This document shows positions 24,350 through 33,068 of a stretch of 64,000 bases of DNA, piece after piece; position 1 is the first letter of the stretch, and each line of letters opens with the position of its first letter. Made by a program: the position numbers and the translations under genes. The notes under the pieces were generated by a model. The model was not told where the DNA came from and did not search any database. It saw only the letters and a list, made by a program, of their open reading frames with translations. Source of the DNA: Ruminococcaceae bacterium UBA2857 (GTDB lineage Bacteria > Bacillota > Clostridia > Oscillospirales > Acutalibacteraceae); the NCBI GenBank assembly GCA_002350705.1, contig DEFH01000052.1:248-64247 (forward strand), given 5' to 3'.

Positions 24350-25201
24350 ATGAACATCAGAAAAATCGACGCATCCGTGATTACGGAAAACGTAAAAAAA
24401 TTGTTTATGGAAATGAATTATTTTATCAACAGCGATATTCTGGACGCACTCAAAGCGGCACAGCAGTCGGAAACATCCCCTATCGGAAAGAATGTACTCG
24501 GACAGCTTCTTGAAAATCACAAAATTGCTGCTGCCGAAGAAGTGCCGATTTGTCAGGATACGGGAATGGCTGTGCTTTTCGTGGAATACGGTGACAGAGT
24601 GGTGATTGAAAACGGCTGCTTTGAGGAGGCTGTACAGGAGGGTGTCAGACGTGCCTATATTGACGGCTATCTCAGGAAATCCATTGTGACAGATCCCGTT
24701 TTTGACCGTATCAATACCAAAGACAACACCCCTGCTGTCATCTATACCGATATTGTACACGGTGACAAAATTAAAATTCTTGGCGGCTGCAAGGGCTTTG
24801 GCAGTGAAAATATGTCTGCCGTTAAAATGCTCACACCGTCAGCCGGTCCGGAGGGTGTCAAAAAGTTTATCCTTGATACCGTCAAATATGCCGGTCCCAA
24901 TCCCTGTCCCCCGATCGTTGTGGGAGTGGGTATCGGCGGAACCTTTGAAAAAGCCGCCATGCTCGCCAAAAAGGCGACATTAAGACGTATTGACACCCAT
25001 CATTCCGATGAAAGATATGCTGCTCTGGAAAAGGAGCTGCTGGAAGAAATCAACCGCATGGGATTTGGTCCGGCAGGTCTTGGCGGTGTCAATACCGCAC
25101 TGGGAGTCAATATCGAAACATTCCCGACACATATTGCCGGAATGCCTGTGGCAGTGAATATCTGCTGCCATGCCGCAAGACACAAAGAAATCGAAATCTG
25201 A
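24350..25201 (+). CDS. Fumarate hydratase class I, alpha subunit
   Basis: Together with the next gene forms an iron-sulfur hydro-lyase interconverting fumarate and malate. The 283-aa protein has the PF05681 features: CQDTGMAVLFVEYG with a cluster Cys, LGGCKGFGSENMS, and PCPPIVVGVGIGGTFEKAA. A Cys near the C-terminus (CCHAARHKEIEI) completes the set. Some members of this family act on L-tartrate (TtdA); placement with a fumarate-producing purine pathway does not decide this. Oxygen-sensitive class typical of anaerobes. It is separated by 15 nt from the beta subunit. Confidence 0.92.
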   Translation: MNIRKIDASVITENVKKLFMEMNYFINSDILDALKAAQQSETSPIGKNVLGQLLENHKIAAAEEVPICQDTGMAVLFVEYGDRVVIENGCFEEAVQEGVRRAYIDGYLRKSIVTDPVFDRINTKDNTPAVIYTDIVHGDKIKILGGCKGFGSENMSAVKMLTPSAGPEGVKKFILDTVKYAGPNPCPPIVVGVGIGGTFEKAAMLAKKATLRRIDTHHSDERYAALEKELLEEINRMGFGPAGLGGVNTALGVNIETFPTHIAGMPVAVNICCHAARHKEIEI

Positions 25202-25216
25202 TAAGAGGTGACACAC

Positions 25217-25741
25217 ATGAAAAAAATCTATCTTCCGTTGACAGATGATATTATCAAAGAACTCCATGCAGGTGACAGTGTATTGCTGTCCGGCTCTATT
25301 ATCACCGGCAGAGATGCCGCTCACAAGCGTTTGTTTGAACTGATGGAACAGGGAAAACCTCTCCCTGTTGACATTCGGGGCGAAGTCATTTATTATGTCG
25401 GTCCCGCTCCGGCAAAACCCGGTCATGCTGTAGGTCCTGCCGGTCCCACTTCCAGTTACCGTATGGATAAATACACCCCTGCTCTCCTTGACAGAGGCTT
25501 AAAAGGCATGATTGGCAAAGGAGCAAGAAATCAGGATGTCATTGACTCCATGATAAAAAACGGTGTTGTCTACTTTGCCGCTATCGGCGGTGCGGCTGCT
25601 CTGATTTCCAAAAGCATCAAAAAAATCGAGACACTTGCTTATGAGGACTTAGGAACGGAAGCGATCTATCGCTTTTATGTAGAGGATTTTCCCGCCATCG
25701 TTGTCATCGACTCACAAGGCAAAAGCATATTGGTAAAGTGA
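25217..25741 (+). CDS. Fumarate hydratase class I, beta subunit
   Basis: A 174-aa partner of the preceding alpha subunit (PF05683). Typical segments are LLSGSIITGRDAAHKRL, YYVGPAPAKPGHAVGPAGPT, MIGKGARNQ and YFAAIGGAAAL. It supplies substrate-binding residues of the heteromeric hydratase. The ATG at 25217 has AGAGGTGA at 25204-25211; an in-frame GTG at 25208 falls inside that ribosome site and was not used. The next gene starts 1 nt after its stop, suggesting translational coupling. Confidence 0.93.
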   Translation: MKKIYLPLTDDIIKELHAGDSVLLSGSIITGRDAAHKRLFELMEQGKPLPVDIRGEVIYYVGPAPAKPGHAVGPAGPTSSYRMDKYTPALLDRGLKGMIGKGARNQDVIDSMIKNGVVYFAAIGGAAALISKSIKKIETLAYEDLGTEAIYRFYVEDFPAIVVIDSQGKSILVK

Positions 25742-25742
25742 T

Positions 25743-26786
25743 ATGAAACGACCAACAGAATTTTACAAGGGCTATGAAGAAGAACCGGAAGAAAATGACA
25801 GTCCCTCTCCGGAAGAAGAAACTGTCAATACCAAAAAAAGCAAGTATCCTGTTTTGAAATTTCTGCTTTTGCTGACTGTACCGTTTGCAATTTGTACCGC
25901 TACGGTAATATGGGCAGTCTCCGATTTTTTTACTGTCCCTTCCCCGTCTCTGAATATCCTCATTGTCGTTCCGGTGGTTGTGGGCTTTATCTGTTCCGGC
26001 GTTACGGTGAAATATGTCATTAACTTGCATAAAAATACCCCCCTTTATTTTCACCATATCATACTCTTTACGATATTTTCTCTGACCTGCGGAGCAGCGT
26101 GCCTTTTTAAAGACAAAATCATTTCTCTGATACCGGTCTGTGTAAGTATCATTCTGTTCATTATATCGGCAGTCAAATGTACCAAGTTTGAAAAAAAAGT
26201 CTTTTTCCCTGCCATGCTGACAACGCTTCCCATTGTCATCGTTCATCTGATATATATCCTGCTGTTCGTGACACAAATCGCTTTTCAGGCAGAGTATTTT
26301 TATATTTGTTTGAGAGGCAAGCCGCAGACTGCCGAATGGAAAACTCACTATGCACAGCATTCCGAAATGAAAGCAGACGAGTATGTACCCGATGATATGA
26401 CGGGCTGTACCATTATCAAAAGCAAGGCTCATTTTGACAGCTATCTGGAAACATTAAGTCCCGAAGTATTCGACTTGCTGACAGGAATGCTTGCCGACTC
26501 CGAAACCACTTACAATGACCGTTTCTTTGAGCAAAATGATCTGATCGTTTATACCATCATTTATTTCGGTTACCCTCGCATTGAAACCGACAAAGTGGTT
26601 CTTTCCGGAAACAACCTTTATTTAGTTGAAAACCTTTGCTACAATCAACATACCGCTTATTCACAACTCATATATGATGAAATGTGCTTTCGTTTCCTGA
26701 GCGTTCCAAAATCCTATCATCTGCACGAACTTGAGGACTATTATCACGTCAATTTCTTTTCAAACGATGTCATGGAAATCAACTGA
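25743..26786 (+). CDS. Membrane protein of unknown function, tandem paralogue 1
   Basis: A 347-aa protein: an acidic cytoplasmic start (YEEEPEENDSPSPEEE), five or six hydrophobic segments between about 38 and 180, then a soluble domain of about 160 aa. The C-terminal region contains RFFEQNDLIVYTI and VPKSYHLHELEDYY. The next gene shares both the layout and motifs such as SFFENHCLLIEIL and IPKSYHLKYD, so the two are paralogues. No known family recognised. It starts directly behind the fumarase beta stop with only a weak ribosome site, which suggests coupling to it. Confidence 0.7.
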   Translation: MKRPTEFYKGYEEEPEENDSPSPEEETVNTKKSKYPVLKFLLLLTVPFAICTATVIWAVSDFFTVPSPSLNILIVVPVVVGFICSGVTVKYVINLHKNTPLYFHHIILFTIFSLTCGAACLFKDKIISLIPVCVSIILFIISAVKCTKFEKKVFFPAMLTTLPIVIVHLIYILLFVTQIAFQAEYFYICLRGKPQTAEWKTHYAQHSEMKADEYVPDDMTGCTIIKSKAHFDSYLETLSPEVFDLLTGMLADSETTYNDRFFEQNDLIVYTIIYFGYPRIETDKVVLSGNNLYLVENLCYNQHTAYSQLIYDEMCFRFLSVPKSYHLHELEDYYHVNFFSNDVMEIN

Positions 26787-26801
26787 AAAGGAGGAAAAAC
26801 C

Positions 26802-27914
26802 ATGCAGGACAATTCCAACGGCTTTTACACGGATTATTCGGACGATTACGAACCTTTTCTCCCCGATGATACCGAAAAAAAAATGGCTGCCGCCATTATC
26901 AACGATCCCATCGAACAAAAGAAAAAGGAACGGCTCGTTCAGGTTTTGCTGACACTGCCCCTGTCTATCGGCATATTGCTTATTATCATGCTGTTTATCA
27001 TCATTCCGCCCATTTCGCAAATCGGTATGGCACTGAAAGAAACGGCAGGAAAGGTTGCCTGCCCCCTTGCATTGGCTATCGGAGCGTTTCTCGCCAACGG
27101 AATCGTTCACAAAGTATCTTCTATCGGAGAAAAGGGAAATCAGGACATTCTCAATAAGCACATCCCGCTTTTGATTGTCTGCTCTGCACTGTGCCTGGCA
27201 ACAGCCGCCAGTCATATCCATCTCATTTTCAATTTTATTCTGTTTGCAATATCCATGATACTGATTATATTTTCATGGAAAATTTACACGGCTTTTGAAA
27301 GAAAGCTTTTTCTTCCCATTATGTGCGTCATGGCTTTAACAAGTATTCTCGTACAGTTCCCTTATATATGGGATGTCATATCTCCCAGAACAGAACTGGC
27401 TTTCAGTACAGACTATTATTTTGTTTCTTCCGCATCCATTGAGCCTAAAAAACAGCCTGCCCAATACTATGTTGATGAAAATCTCAGGGATACCATGCAG
27501 AAAGTCCTTTTCGGAGGCGGCATCGTGGAAAGCTACGAGCAATTCCAAAATGATATTATCCACTATGATGACCCCTATACCAAACATCAGCTTTCGTCTG
27601 ATGACAGCACCGCTGAAACTTTCAAAAAAATTGCCCTGCAATTTGGAACAGACTATGACGAATCCTTCTTTGAAAATCACTGTCTGCTCATTGAAATTCT
27701 GCAATATCCCGATTCTCCCGAAAAAGTCTCCATTGATAAAATTCTTCTTCACGGAGAATCTCTTGAAATCACAGATAATATTTATTATCCGACCGATACG
27801 CACAATACCGATTTTACGGAATTCTGCGTTGTCTTTGTCAAGATACCCAAAAGTTACCATCTGAAATACGATTTTGGTATCTCTCACGAGCAGAATTTTC
27901 TCACAGAATCGTAA
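26802..27914 (+). CDS. Membrane protein of unknown function, tandem paralogue 2
   Basis: A 370-aa protein with the same plan as its upstream neighbour: an acidic start (DYSDDYEPFLPDD), about five hydrophobic segments from 48 to 190, and a soluble C-terminal part ending near FVKIPKSYHLKYDFG. The soluble part includes conserved aromatic and acidic residues. AAAGGAGG precedes the ATG by 7-8 nt. Last gene of the fumarase unit, followed by a strong terminator. Whether it relates to fumarate metabolism is unknown. Confidence 0.7.
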   Translation: MQDNSNGFYTDYSDDYEPFLPDDTEKKMAAAIINDPIEQKKKERLVQVLLTLPLSIGILLIIMLFIIIPPISQIGMALKETAGKVACPLALAIGAFLANGIVHKVSSIGEKGNQDILNKHIPLLIVCSALCLATAASHIHLIFNFILFAISMILIIFSWKIYTAFERKLFLPIMCVMALTSILVQFPYIWDVISPRTELAFSTDYYFVSSASIEPKKQPAQYYVDENLRDTMQKVLFGGGIVESYEQFQNDIIHYDDPYTKHQLSSDDSTAETFKKIALQFGTDYDESFFENHCLLIEILQYPDSPEKVSIDKILLHGESLEITDNIYYPTDTHNTDFTEFCVVFVKIPKSYHLKYDFGISHEQNFLTES

Positions 27915-27921
27915 AAAAATC

Positions 27922-27964
27922 AACTGCTGCACCGTGTCTTTGAAACGCTGTGCAGCAGTTTTTT
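27922..27964. terminator. Terminator of fumarase unit (converging)
   Basis: An 11-bp stem AACTGCTGCAC/GTGCAGCAGTT with T residues after it; it lies 4 nt before the end of the opposite CPBP gene and may serve both. Confidence 0.85.
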
Positions 27965-27967
27965 ATT

Positions 27968-28843
27968 TTATTGTTTTGTCTTTTTTCGGACAGCTGTCAT
28001 CACCATTCCCGTGACAAAACAGGTAACAGATGCAGCCAATAATACAATGACCGTATACCTGATATCCGACTGTATTTCTTCGCTAAAATACTGTGTACCC
28101 GAAAGCCAGAGCCCCGTAACCACACTGAAGGCATTATTGTTTATCATGTGTGCAATACCTGCCGGAATCGTCGAATTTGTCGCTTTCGTCAGCATAGTGA
28201 AATAAAATCCCATAAAGATACAGAACACACACATCAACAGAATGCCCATATACGGATACAGGAAATAGTCTTTGCCGAAATTGTGTCCGCATACAATGAT
28301 CGGAGCGTGCCAGAGTCCCCATATAATACCGCTGACAAGTATCGCAGCAGGAAACGGCATGAGCTGTTCCAATTTCGGTGTCAGGTAGCCTCTCCAGCCA
28401 AACTCCTCTCCGAATCCGAACAGTGATACCACAAGACTTACCGACAGTATATAGATTATCATGGAAGAAAATTCCCAAAAGTCAAAGTTTTGGAAAATCT
28501 CTCCGAAAGCATCTGACGGCATCATAAATGCCGCAGCCGCAAACGCTGAAACGGTACTGTATACGACAGGCATCAAAAATGCAAGTGCCAGATAACGGAT
28601 ATTGCCTTTGATTTTCATTTTAAAAAGACTGTTTTCAAAGCCCTCTTTGGTGACGATTCTCGTTAAAACATTGGCTATTGCAGGACAAAGCATGGAAAAA
28701 GTGGCGAGTACCTGATAATACATATTTTCCGTTGTCCAGCCGAAAAATCCGACATATATGAAAGCCGCAGCAAAAGGCGGTATGAATGAAAAGCAAAGAT
28801 ATATCAGAGTTCTTTTCAAAATCAATTTTTTCTCATTTGTCAT
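27968..28843 (-). CDS. CPBP-family intramembrane protease-like protein
   Basis: A 291-aa protein with about eight membrane helices and the CPBP (CAAX/Rce1-like, PF02517) motifs: EEFGWRGYL (EExxxR), then GLWHAP with His, and a third NNAF segment with Asn/His-like residues. Bacterial members are putative intramembrane metalloproteases, often tied to ABC exporters or bacteriocin self-protection. The ATG at 28843 is preferred over the GTG at 28852, which overlaps the ribosome site AAAGGCGG. It overlaps the upstream permease by 11 nt, so it is translationally coupled to the ABC operon. Confidence 0.88.
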   Translation of the reverse strand: MTNEKKLILKRTLIYLCFSFIPPFAAAFIYVGFFGWTTENMYYQVLATFSMLCPAIANVLTRIVTKEGFENSLFKMKIKGNIRYLALAFLMPVVYSTVSAFAAAAFMMPSDAFGEIFQNFDFWEFSSMIIYILSVSLVVSLFGFGEEFGWRGYLTPKLEQLMPFPAAILVSGIIWGLWHAPIIVCGHNFGKDYFLYPYMGILLMCVFCIFMGFYFTMLTKATNSTIPAGIAHMINNNAFSVVTGLWLSGTQYFSEEIQSDIRYTVIVLLAASVTCFVTGMVMTAVRKKTKQ

Positions 28844-29543
28844 AGCTTTCACCGCCTTTCAGGTAAAGCACACATGAAATTTTATACGATACCCAATAAA
28901 GAAACAGCACACAAGCAGGTGTCAGTCTGATTATCATAGGGATATTGTCGGAAAATGTTTCCTGAAACCATTTGATTAAATCCTCAACAGAGCCGAAAAT
29001 CGACAAATCTCCGAAAAGTGCGTAAATTAAAATAATCAATACGATTGTTCCCATCAATACCATTCTGATGATATTGCCTTTTTTGCTTCCGAAACGGATA
29101 ATAAAAGGCGTTTCAAAAGCTCTGAAAAATATCTGTATAAATACGATAAGCTGTAAAACAAGTCCTGAAATGGTTACATTGTGATTGGATATGGCGGAGG
29201 CTATATAAAACAGAAAAGTACACCAGCAAAACATCATACTTGAAAGAAAAAGATTGAATATGTATTTTGAAGAAACCTGTTTTTTAATGCCGTCAGACGT
29301 TGAACAGATAAAAGACTGCCAGACTTTTCTTTCATCATGTTCAAAAATGCCCTGCTGAAACATCTCAACGACAAGTGCTATAATAATTGATGCAAAGCTC
29401 AATGTCAGATTGACTTCCCATTCTTCCATGTCCGAAACAATGGGCGGTATTGCCATAAAGAATGAGGCAAAGGCGGTTAGAATCAATATCGGGATAAACT
29501 GTTTTTTGTTTGCAAGAAGTTCTTTGTATATCAAGCCGAACAT
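28833..29543 (-). CDS. ABC transporter permease component 2
   Basis: A 236-aa membrane protein with about six helices and the start MFGLIYKELLANKKQF typical of ABC-2-type permeases. The ATG at 29543 is chosen because AAGGAGG lies 10 nt upstream (29554-29560) and would otherwise be inside the coding region. It follows the first permease by 1 nt. It probably forms a heterodimer with that protein and is powered by the ATPase at 30284. The substrate is unknown. Confidence 0.82.
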   Translation of the reverse strand: MFGLIYKELLANKKQFIPILILTAFASFFMAIPPIVSDMEEWEVNLTLSFASIIIALVVEMFQQGIFEHDERKVWQSFICSTSDGIKKQVSSKYIFNLFLSSMMFCWCTFLFYIASAISNHNVTISGLVLQLIVFIQIFFRAFETPFIIRFGSKKGNIIRMVLMGTIVLIILIYALFGDLSIFGSVEDLIKWFQETFSDNIPMIIRLTPACVLFLYWVSYKISCVLYLKGGESYDK

Positions 29544-29544
29544 T

Positions 29545-30282
29545 TCAGAATGTCCTCCTTTCAAGACCTTTCACGGATATGAAATATCCCCCGACGGTGA
29601 ATATGACTGCAAGGAAAAGCATAACAGGGAAAATATAAGCTTTTATCGGTTCAAACTGCTGTGCCATCCATTCAAGGAGTACGGTATCGGGATTTTCAAG
29701 TTCTTTCATTTTCGGATAAATATAAGCACACAACAGCCAAGGAAATATCAATGCTATTGATATGGCTATCAGCTGAACGGTCTGTCTTTTCTGTGCAAAC
29801 ATAGCAAGTGTTAAATTAAAATACTGCTTGATGACACCGAAACAGAAAAGTGATGTTATATTTGTGATATAGTGAAGTGAAATTTTATCCCCGAATGAAA
29901 GACAGAATATCACCAAATAAAGCAGGCAAATTATGTAGGCGGAAGTCAGTACAATCCCCGATGAAAGAAAGTATGAACCGACTATTTTATTTGCACTCAA
30001 AGAAGTTGTACGGGAAAATCTTGTCCAGCCTGCATTAAGGTCTGTGAAAAATGTTTCTTCATACCCTGCAAAGCCCAATATAATGACTGCACACGGCATA
30101 TATCTGAAAATCCACATACTTCTTGTCAATTCGTCGACAGCTTCGGCATCGTGTGAGATATTTCCGCATATCATGCTTAATCTTATCAGTATCATAAACA
30201 AAGCTGTGATAAAAGAAAACATAAATGCCATGAAATAATATTTTCTTGTGATGAGATAATTTTTGTATAGCAAGCCTTTCAT
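29545..30282 (-). CDS. ABC transporter permease component 1
   Basis: A 245-aa protein with six predicted helices; the N-terminus MKGLLYKNYLITRKYYFMAF is the usual ABC-2-type opening and is similar to its neighbour. The ATG at 30282 has GGAG about 9 nt upstream; a frame open for 8 more codons contains that site. It lies 1 nt after the ATPase gene. YtrA-type GntR operons in Firmicutes carry such permeases and are often induced by cell-wall stress; this is context, not proof. Confidence 0.82.
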   Translation of the reverse strand: MKGLLYKNYLITRKYYFMAFMFSFITALFMILIRLSMICGNISHDAEAVDELTRSMWIFRYMPCAVIILGFAGYEETFFTDLNAGWTRFSRTTSLSANKIVGSYFLSSGIVLTSAYIICLLYLVIFCLSFGDKISLHYITNITSLFCFGVIKQYFNLTLAMFAQKRQTVQLIAISIALIFPWLLCAYIYPKMKELENPDTVLLEWMAQQFEPIKAYIFPVMLFLAVIFTVGGYFISVKGLERRTF

Positions 30283-30283
30283 A

Positions 30284-31153
30284 TTATTTCCACTCCTTTT
30301 TTTCACGCCTTACATAGAAAAGCATTATTTCTTCAAGAGTAGTATTGTCGATAGTCAAGCCCGCATATTTTTTCTCACACTTTTTTCTGTCGTGTACCAT
30401 AACTTCCGCACCGAAATCCGTTATTCTTGCACTGACGATATCCGCACTTTCAATATTTTTATAGTCATCTTTTTTGCACTTGATGACAGCGTGATTTTCC
30501 ACCGTTTCATCTTTGCCGCCTGTTAAGAGTATCTTTCCTTTATCAATAAACGTCACCATGTCTGCAATTTTTTCCAAATCGCTTGTAATATGCGACGAAA
30601 GCAAAATACTGTTGTTTTCGTCCTGTAAGTATTCCATGAATATGTCAAGTATTTCATTCCTGACAACGGGATCAAGACCTGTTGTAGCCTCGTCCATGAT
30701 AAGCAGTTTCGCATGGTGGGACAGTGCCGCCGCAATTTGCAGTTTCATTTTCATGCCATTTGAAAAAGAACCGATCTTCTTTTTGCGTGGCAGTGCGAAC
30801 CTGTCCAGATAACAGAAATATGTCTGTTTGTCCCAATTTTCAAACACGTCCGACAAAATCACGGACACCTGATTCGCATTCAGCACCTCATGAAACGGTA
30901 TCTCATCAAACACTGCCGAAATCTGTGATTTGATCTCCGATTCATTTTTATCCGGATCCAGACCGAGCATACGGATATTGCCGCTGTCCTTTTTGATGAG
31001 ATTCAGCAGGAGTTTGATAGTAGTCGTTTTGCCTGCCCCGTTCTGACCGATAAAGCCCATAATACTGCCTTTGGGTACGTTAAAGCTGATATTATCCAGT
31101 GTAAATCCGTCATATTTTTTGGTAAGGCCTGTCATTTCGATTGCATTTTCCAT
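30284..31153 (-). CDS. ABC transporter ATP-binding protein
   Basis: A 289-aa ATPase with all nucleotide-binding motifs: Walker A GQNGAGKTT, a degenerate signature GSFSNGMKMKLQIA in place of LSGGQ, Walker B LLIMDEATTGLDP, and the switch His in SSHIT. About 60 residues follow the ATPase domain. The second of two close ATGs (31153) is chosen because AAGGAG is 7 nt upstream of it and only 1 nt upstream of the first. It energises the two adjacent permeases. It starts 2 nt after the GntR stop codon. Confidence 0.93.
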   Translation of the reverse strand: MENAIEMTGLTKKYDGFTLDNISFNVPKGSIMGFIGQNGAGKTTTIKLLLNLIKKDSGNIRMLGLDPDKNESEIKSQISAVFDEIPFHEVLNANQVSVILSDVFENWDKQTYFCYLDRFALPRKKKIGSFSNGMKMKLQIAAALSHHAKLLIMDEATTGLDPVVRNEILDIFMEYLQDENNSILLSSHITSDLEKIADMVTFIDKGKILLTGGKDETVENHAVIKCKKDDYKNIESADIVSARITDFGAEVMVHDRKKCEKKYAGLTIDNTTLEEIMLFYVRREKKEWK

Positions 31154-31155
31154 AT

Positions 31156-31530
31156 TCATTCTCCTTCATACAGAATGGTTAAAAGTTCCGATAATTCCTC
31201 TATACCGACATGCAGCATTTTTGCTTTTTCACAGGAAAGCCTGAAATATTCTTCAATTTGCCGCAGTCCCTCCTCACGCATCAATTCCTGATTCTGAGCT
31301 TTGACGAAACTTCCCTTGCCTGTAAAAGACTCGATAAAACCGTCTTTTTCAAGTTCTTCATAGGCTCGTTTTGTCGTAATAATACTGATTCTGAGCTGTT
31401 GGGCAAGGTTTCTCATAGAGGGCAGTGGTTCGCCCTCTTTCAGAGAGCCGTTCATAATCATTTCTTTGATTTGAGAAATGATTTGTTCATAAATGGGCTT
31501 GCCCGAAGAGTTGCTGATAATAATATCCAT
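31156..31530 (-). CDS. GntR-family regulator, YtrA type
   Basis: A 124-aa regulator. Residues about 1-75 form the GntR winged helix (PIYEQIISQIKEMIMNG, PLPSMRNLAQQLRIS, TTKRAYEELEKDGFI, TGKGSFV). The C-terminal part is only about 45 aa, as in the YtrA subfamily, which dimerises without a large ligand domain. AGGTGA precedes the ATG. It is the first gene of its operon. A 12-bp palindrome at 31549-31560 just behind the promoter suggests that it represses its own operon, which is inference. Confidence 0.92.
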   Translation of the reverse strand: MDIIISNSSGKPIYEQIISQIKEMIMNGSLKEGEPLPSMRNLAQQLRISIITTKRAYEELEKDGFIESFTGKGSFVKAQNQELMREEGLRQIEEYFRLSCEKAKMLHVGIEELSELLTILYEGE

Positions 31531-31548
31531 GATTGCATCACCTAAAAT

Positions 31549-31560
31549 TGTATATATACA
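31549..31560. promoter_or_regulatory. Candidate GntR operator palindrome
   Basis: TGTATATATACA is a perfect 12-bp palindrome between the predicted transcription start and the ribosome site of the GntR operon. A half copy, TTATACACATTATATAC, continues across the -10 box. Confidence 0.55.
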
Positions 31561-31568
31561 TTATACAC

Positions 31569-31597
31569 ATTATATACTATTCTGTTGCCTGTGTCAA
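31569..31597 (-). promoter_or_regulatory. Promoter of the GntR-ABC operon
   Basis: Minus strand TTGACA-17-TATAAT, a perfect consensus; predicted start near 31562. Confidence 0.9.
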
Positions 31598-31618
31598 TAG
31601 GTTTCTCTTTGAATTCTC

Positions 31619-31649
31619 AAAAAAAATCCCACTGAATCAATCAGTGGGA
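31619..31649 (-). terminator. Terminator overlapping the RluD-type gene stop
   Basis: TCCCACTGA/TCAGTGGGA, 9-bp stem with a 5-nt loop followed by T on the minus strand. The 5' arm includes the TGA stop of the gene. Confidence 0.88.
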
Positions 31650-32555
31650 AAGAGATTCCAGAAATTCTGTAAAATAATCGGGCAATGGTGCCGAAAATGT
31701 CAGCGTTTGCTTTGTGCGAGGGTGAACAAAAGAAATATAATAGGCATGGAGACATTGACCGTTCAGCTTTGTCAAATACTTTTTGCCGCTGTAAACAGGA
31801 TCACCTGCCACAGGATGTCCGATATATGCCATGTGGACACGTATTTGATGAGTACGACCTGTTTCCAATGTCAGTTCCACATGAGTATAGCCTTTGTATC
31901 GGGCAAGCACTTTGTAATGTGTAATCGCCTCACGGGAGTTTTTGGCAGTCACCGCCATTTTTTTACGGTCGGCGGGATGTCTTCCAATGGGAGCATTGAC
32001 GGTTCCCGAATCGTCTTTGACGTTGCCCGCGACAACCGCCTGATATTTTCGGGTAAAGCTATGGACTTTAATCTGTTCCGCAAGGAGATTGTGTGCAAAA
32101 TCATTTTTGGCAACAATCAGCAAGCCGCTTGTATCCTTGTCGATACGGTGAACAATGCCCGGACGTATCACACCGTTAATCCCTGACAGGCTTTCTCCGC
32201 AATGATACAGCAACGCATTGACAAGCGTTCCCGTATAATTTCCTGCGGCAGGGTGTACGACCATTCCGCGAGGTTTATTGACAACCAGCAAGTCATCATC
32301 TTCATATACAATATTCAGCGGAATATTTTCCGGCAAAGCCTCACACACTTCCGGCTCAGGCAGACAAACCGTAATTTCATCTCCCGTTTTCAGTTTTAGA
32401 TTTTTGGCAGGCAGTTTGCCGTTGACGGAAATATTGTCATTTTCAATCAGTTTCTGCACAGCCGAGCGTGTCAGGGTTTCGATGGCTTCGGCAAGAAATT
32501 TGTCAATACGGACAGAATCATATTCCTGCGTGACCGTCAGCGTCATTTCATTCAT
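31641..32555 (-). CDS. RluD-type pseudouridine synthase
   Basis: A 304-aa RNA modification enzyme. An S4 RNA-binding domain lies at about 13-75 (DKFLAEAIETLTRSAVQKLIE). The catalytic domain has VVNKPRGMVVHP, then HRIDKDTSGLLIVAK with the catalytic Asp, and TGRTHQIRVHMAYIGHP. This matches the RluA/RluD family, which isomerises specific uridines of 23S rRNA; in Bacillus the equivalent gene (ylyB) also follows lspA. AAGGTGA precedes the ATG. It overlaps lspA by 8 nt. Confidence 0.95.
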   Translation of the reverse strand: MNEMTLTVTQEYDSVRIDKFLAEAIETLTRSAVQKLIENDNISVNGKLPAKNLKLKTGDEITVCLPEPEVCEALPENIPLNIVYEDDDLLVVNKPRGMVVHPAAGNYTGTLVNALLYHCGESLSGINGVIRPGIVHRIDKDTSGLLIVAKNDFAHNLLAEQIKVHSFTRKYQAVVAGNVKDDSGTVNAPIGRHPADRKKMAVTAKNSREAITHYKVLARYKGYTHVELTLETGRTHQIRVHMAYIGHPVAGDPVYSGKKYLTKLNGQCLHAYYISFVHPRTKQTLTFSAPLPDYFTEFLESLSH

Positions 32556-33009
32556 CGGAAGTCACCTTCACATCTTTGAGTATCACAATCAGAAGAAGAA
32601 CCGCTCCCACTGTCACACAGTAATCTGCAAAGTTGCACACCGGCGGAAAAAATGACAGGGAAAGATAGTCTATCACATAGCCCCTGAAAACACGGTCAAT
32701 CAAATTGCCGATACCGCCCCCGATAATCAGCACAGAAGAAACATAAAACAATTTGCCTGTCAGCTTTTTCTTCACGATCAGCCAGATAAACACTCCCATC
32801 AGAATCAGCGTCAATACCGAAAATATCCATGCTTTGTTCTGGAACATTCCAAAAGCAATGCCCCTGTTTTCGACATACACAAGCGAAAATACGTTATCGA
32901 TCACGCTGACACTTCCCACAGGCTTCAAATCCTGCAAGACAAAATATTTGATCATCTGATCGGCAATCGCAAACACTGCCGACACTCCCAAAATAACGGC
33001 TAAAACCAA
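32548..33009 (-). CDS. lspA: Signal peptidase II
   Basis: Cleaves the signal peptide of lipoproteins after lipidation, inside the membrane. Four hydrophobic segments and the aspartic protease motifs are present: DQMIKYFV, NRGIAFG, GGGIGNLIDR with the first catalytic Asp, and CNFADYC with the second. Three probable lipoproteins or lipobox proteins occur nearby as possible substrates. The frame is open to 33051, but that stretch lies in the hairpin after ileS. TTG at 33009 with GAGGTGA (33015-33022) upstream gives a 153-aa product of family length. Confidence 0.93.
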   Translation of the reverse strand: MVLAVILGVSAVFAIADQMIKYFVLQDLKPVGSVSVIDNVFSLVYVENRGIAFGMFQNKAWIFSVLTLILMGVFIWLIVKKKLTGKLFYVSSVLIIGGGIGNLIDRVFRGYVIDYLSLSFFPPVCNFADYCVTVGAVLLLIVILKDVKVTSDE

Positions 33010-33031
33010 AAAAATCACCTCTTCATGAAAA

Positions 33032-33068
33032 ACGGGGAAACCCAAAATCATTTTTTTGGTTTCCCCGT
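33032..33068 (-). terminator. Hairpin between ileS and lspA
   Basis: An 11-bp perfect stem ACGGGGAAACC/GGTTTCCCCGT with a 15-nt loop and T residues after it on the minus strand. It may terminate part of the ileS transcripts. Confidence 0.75.
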
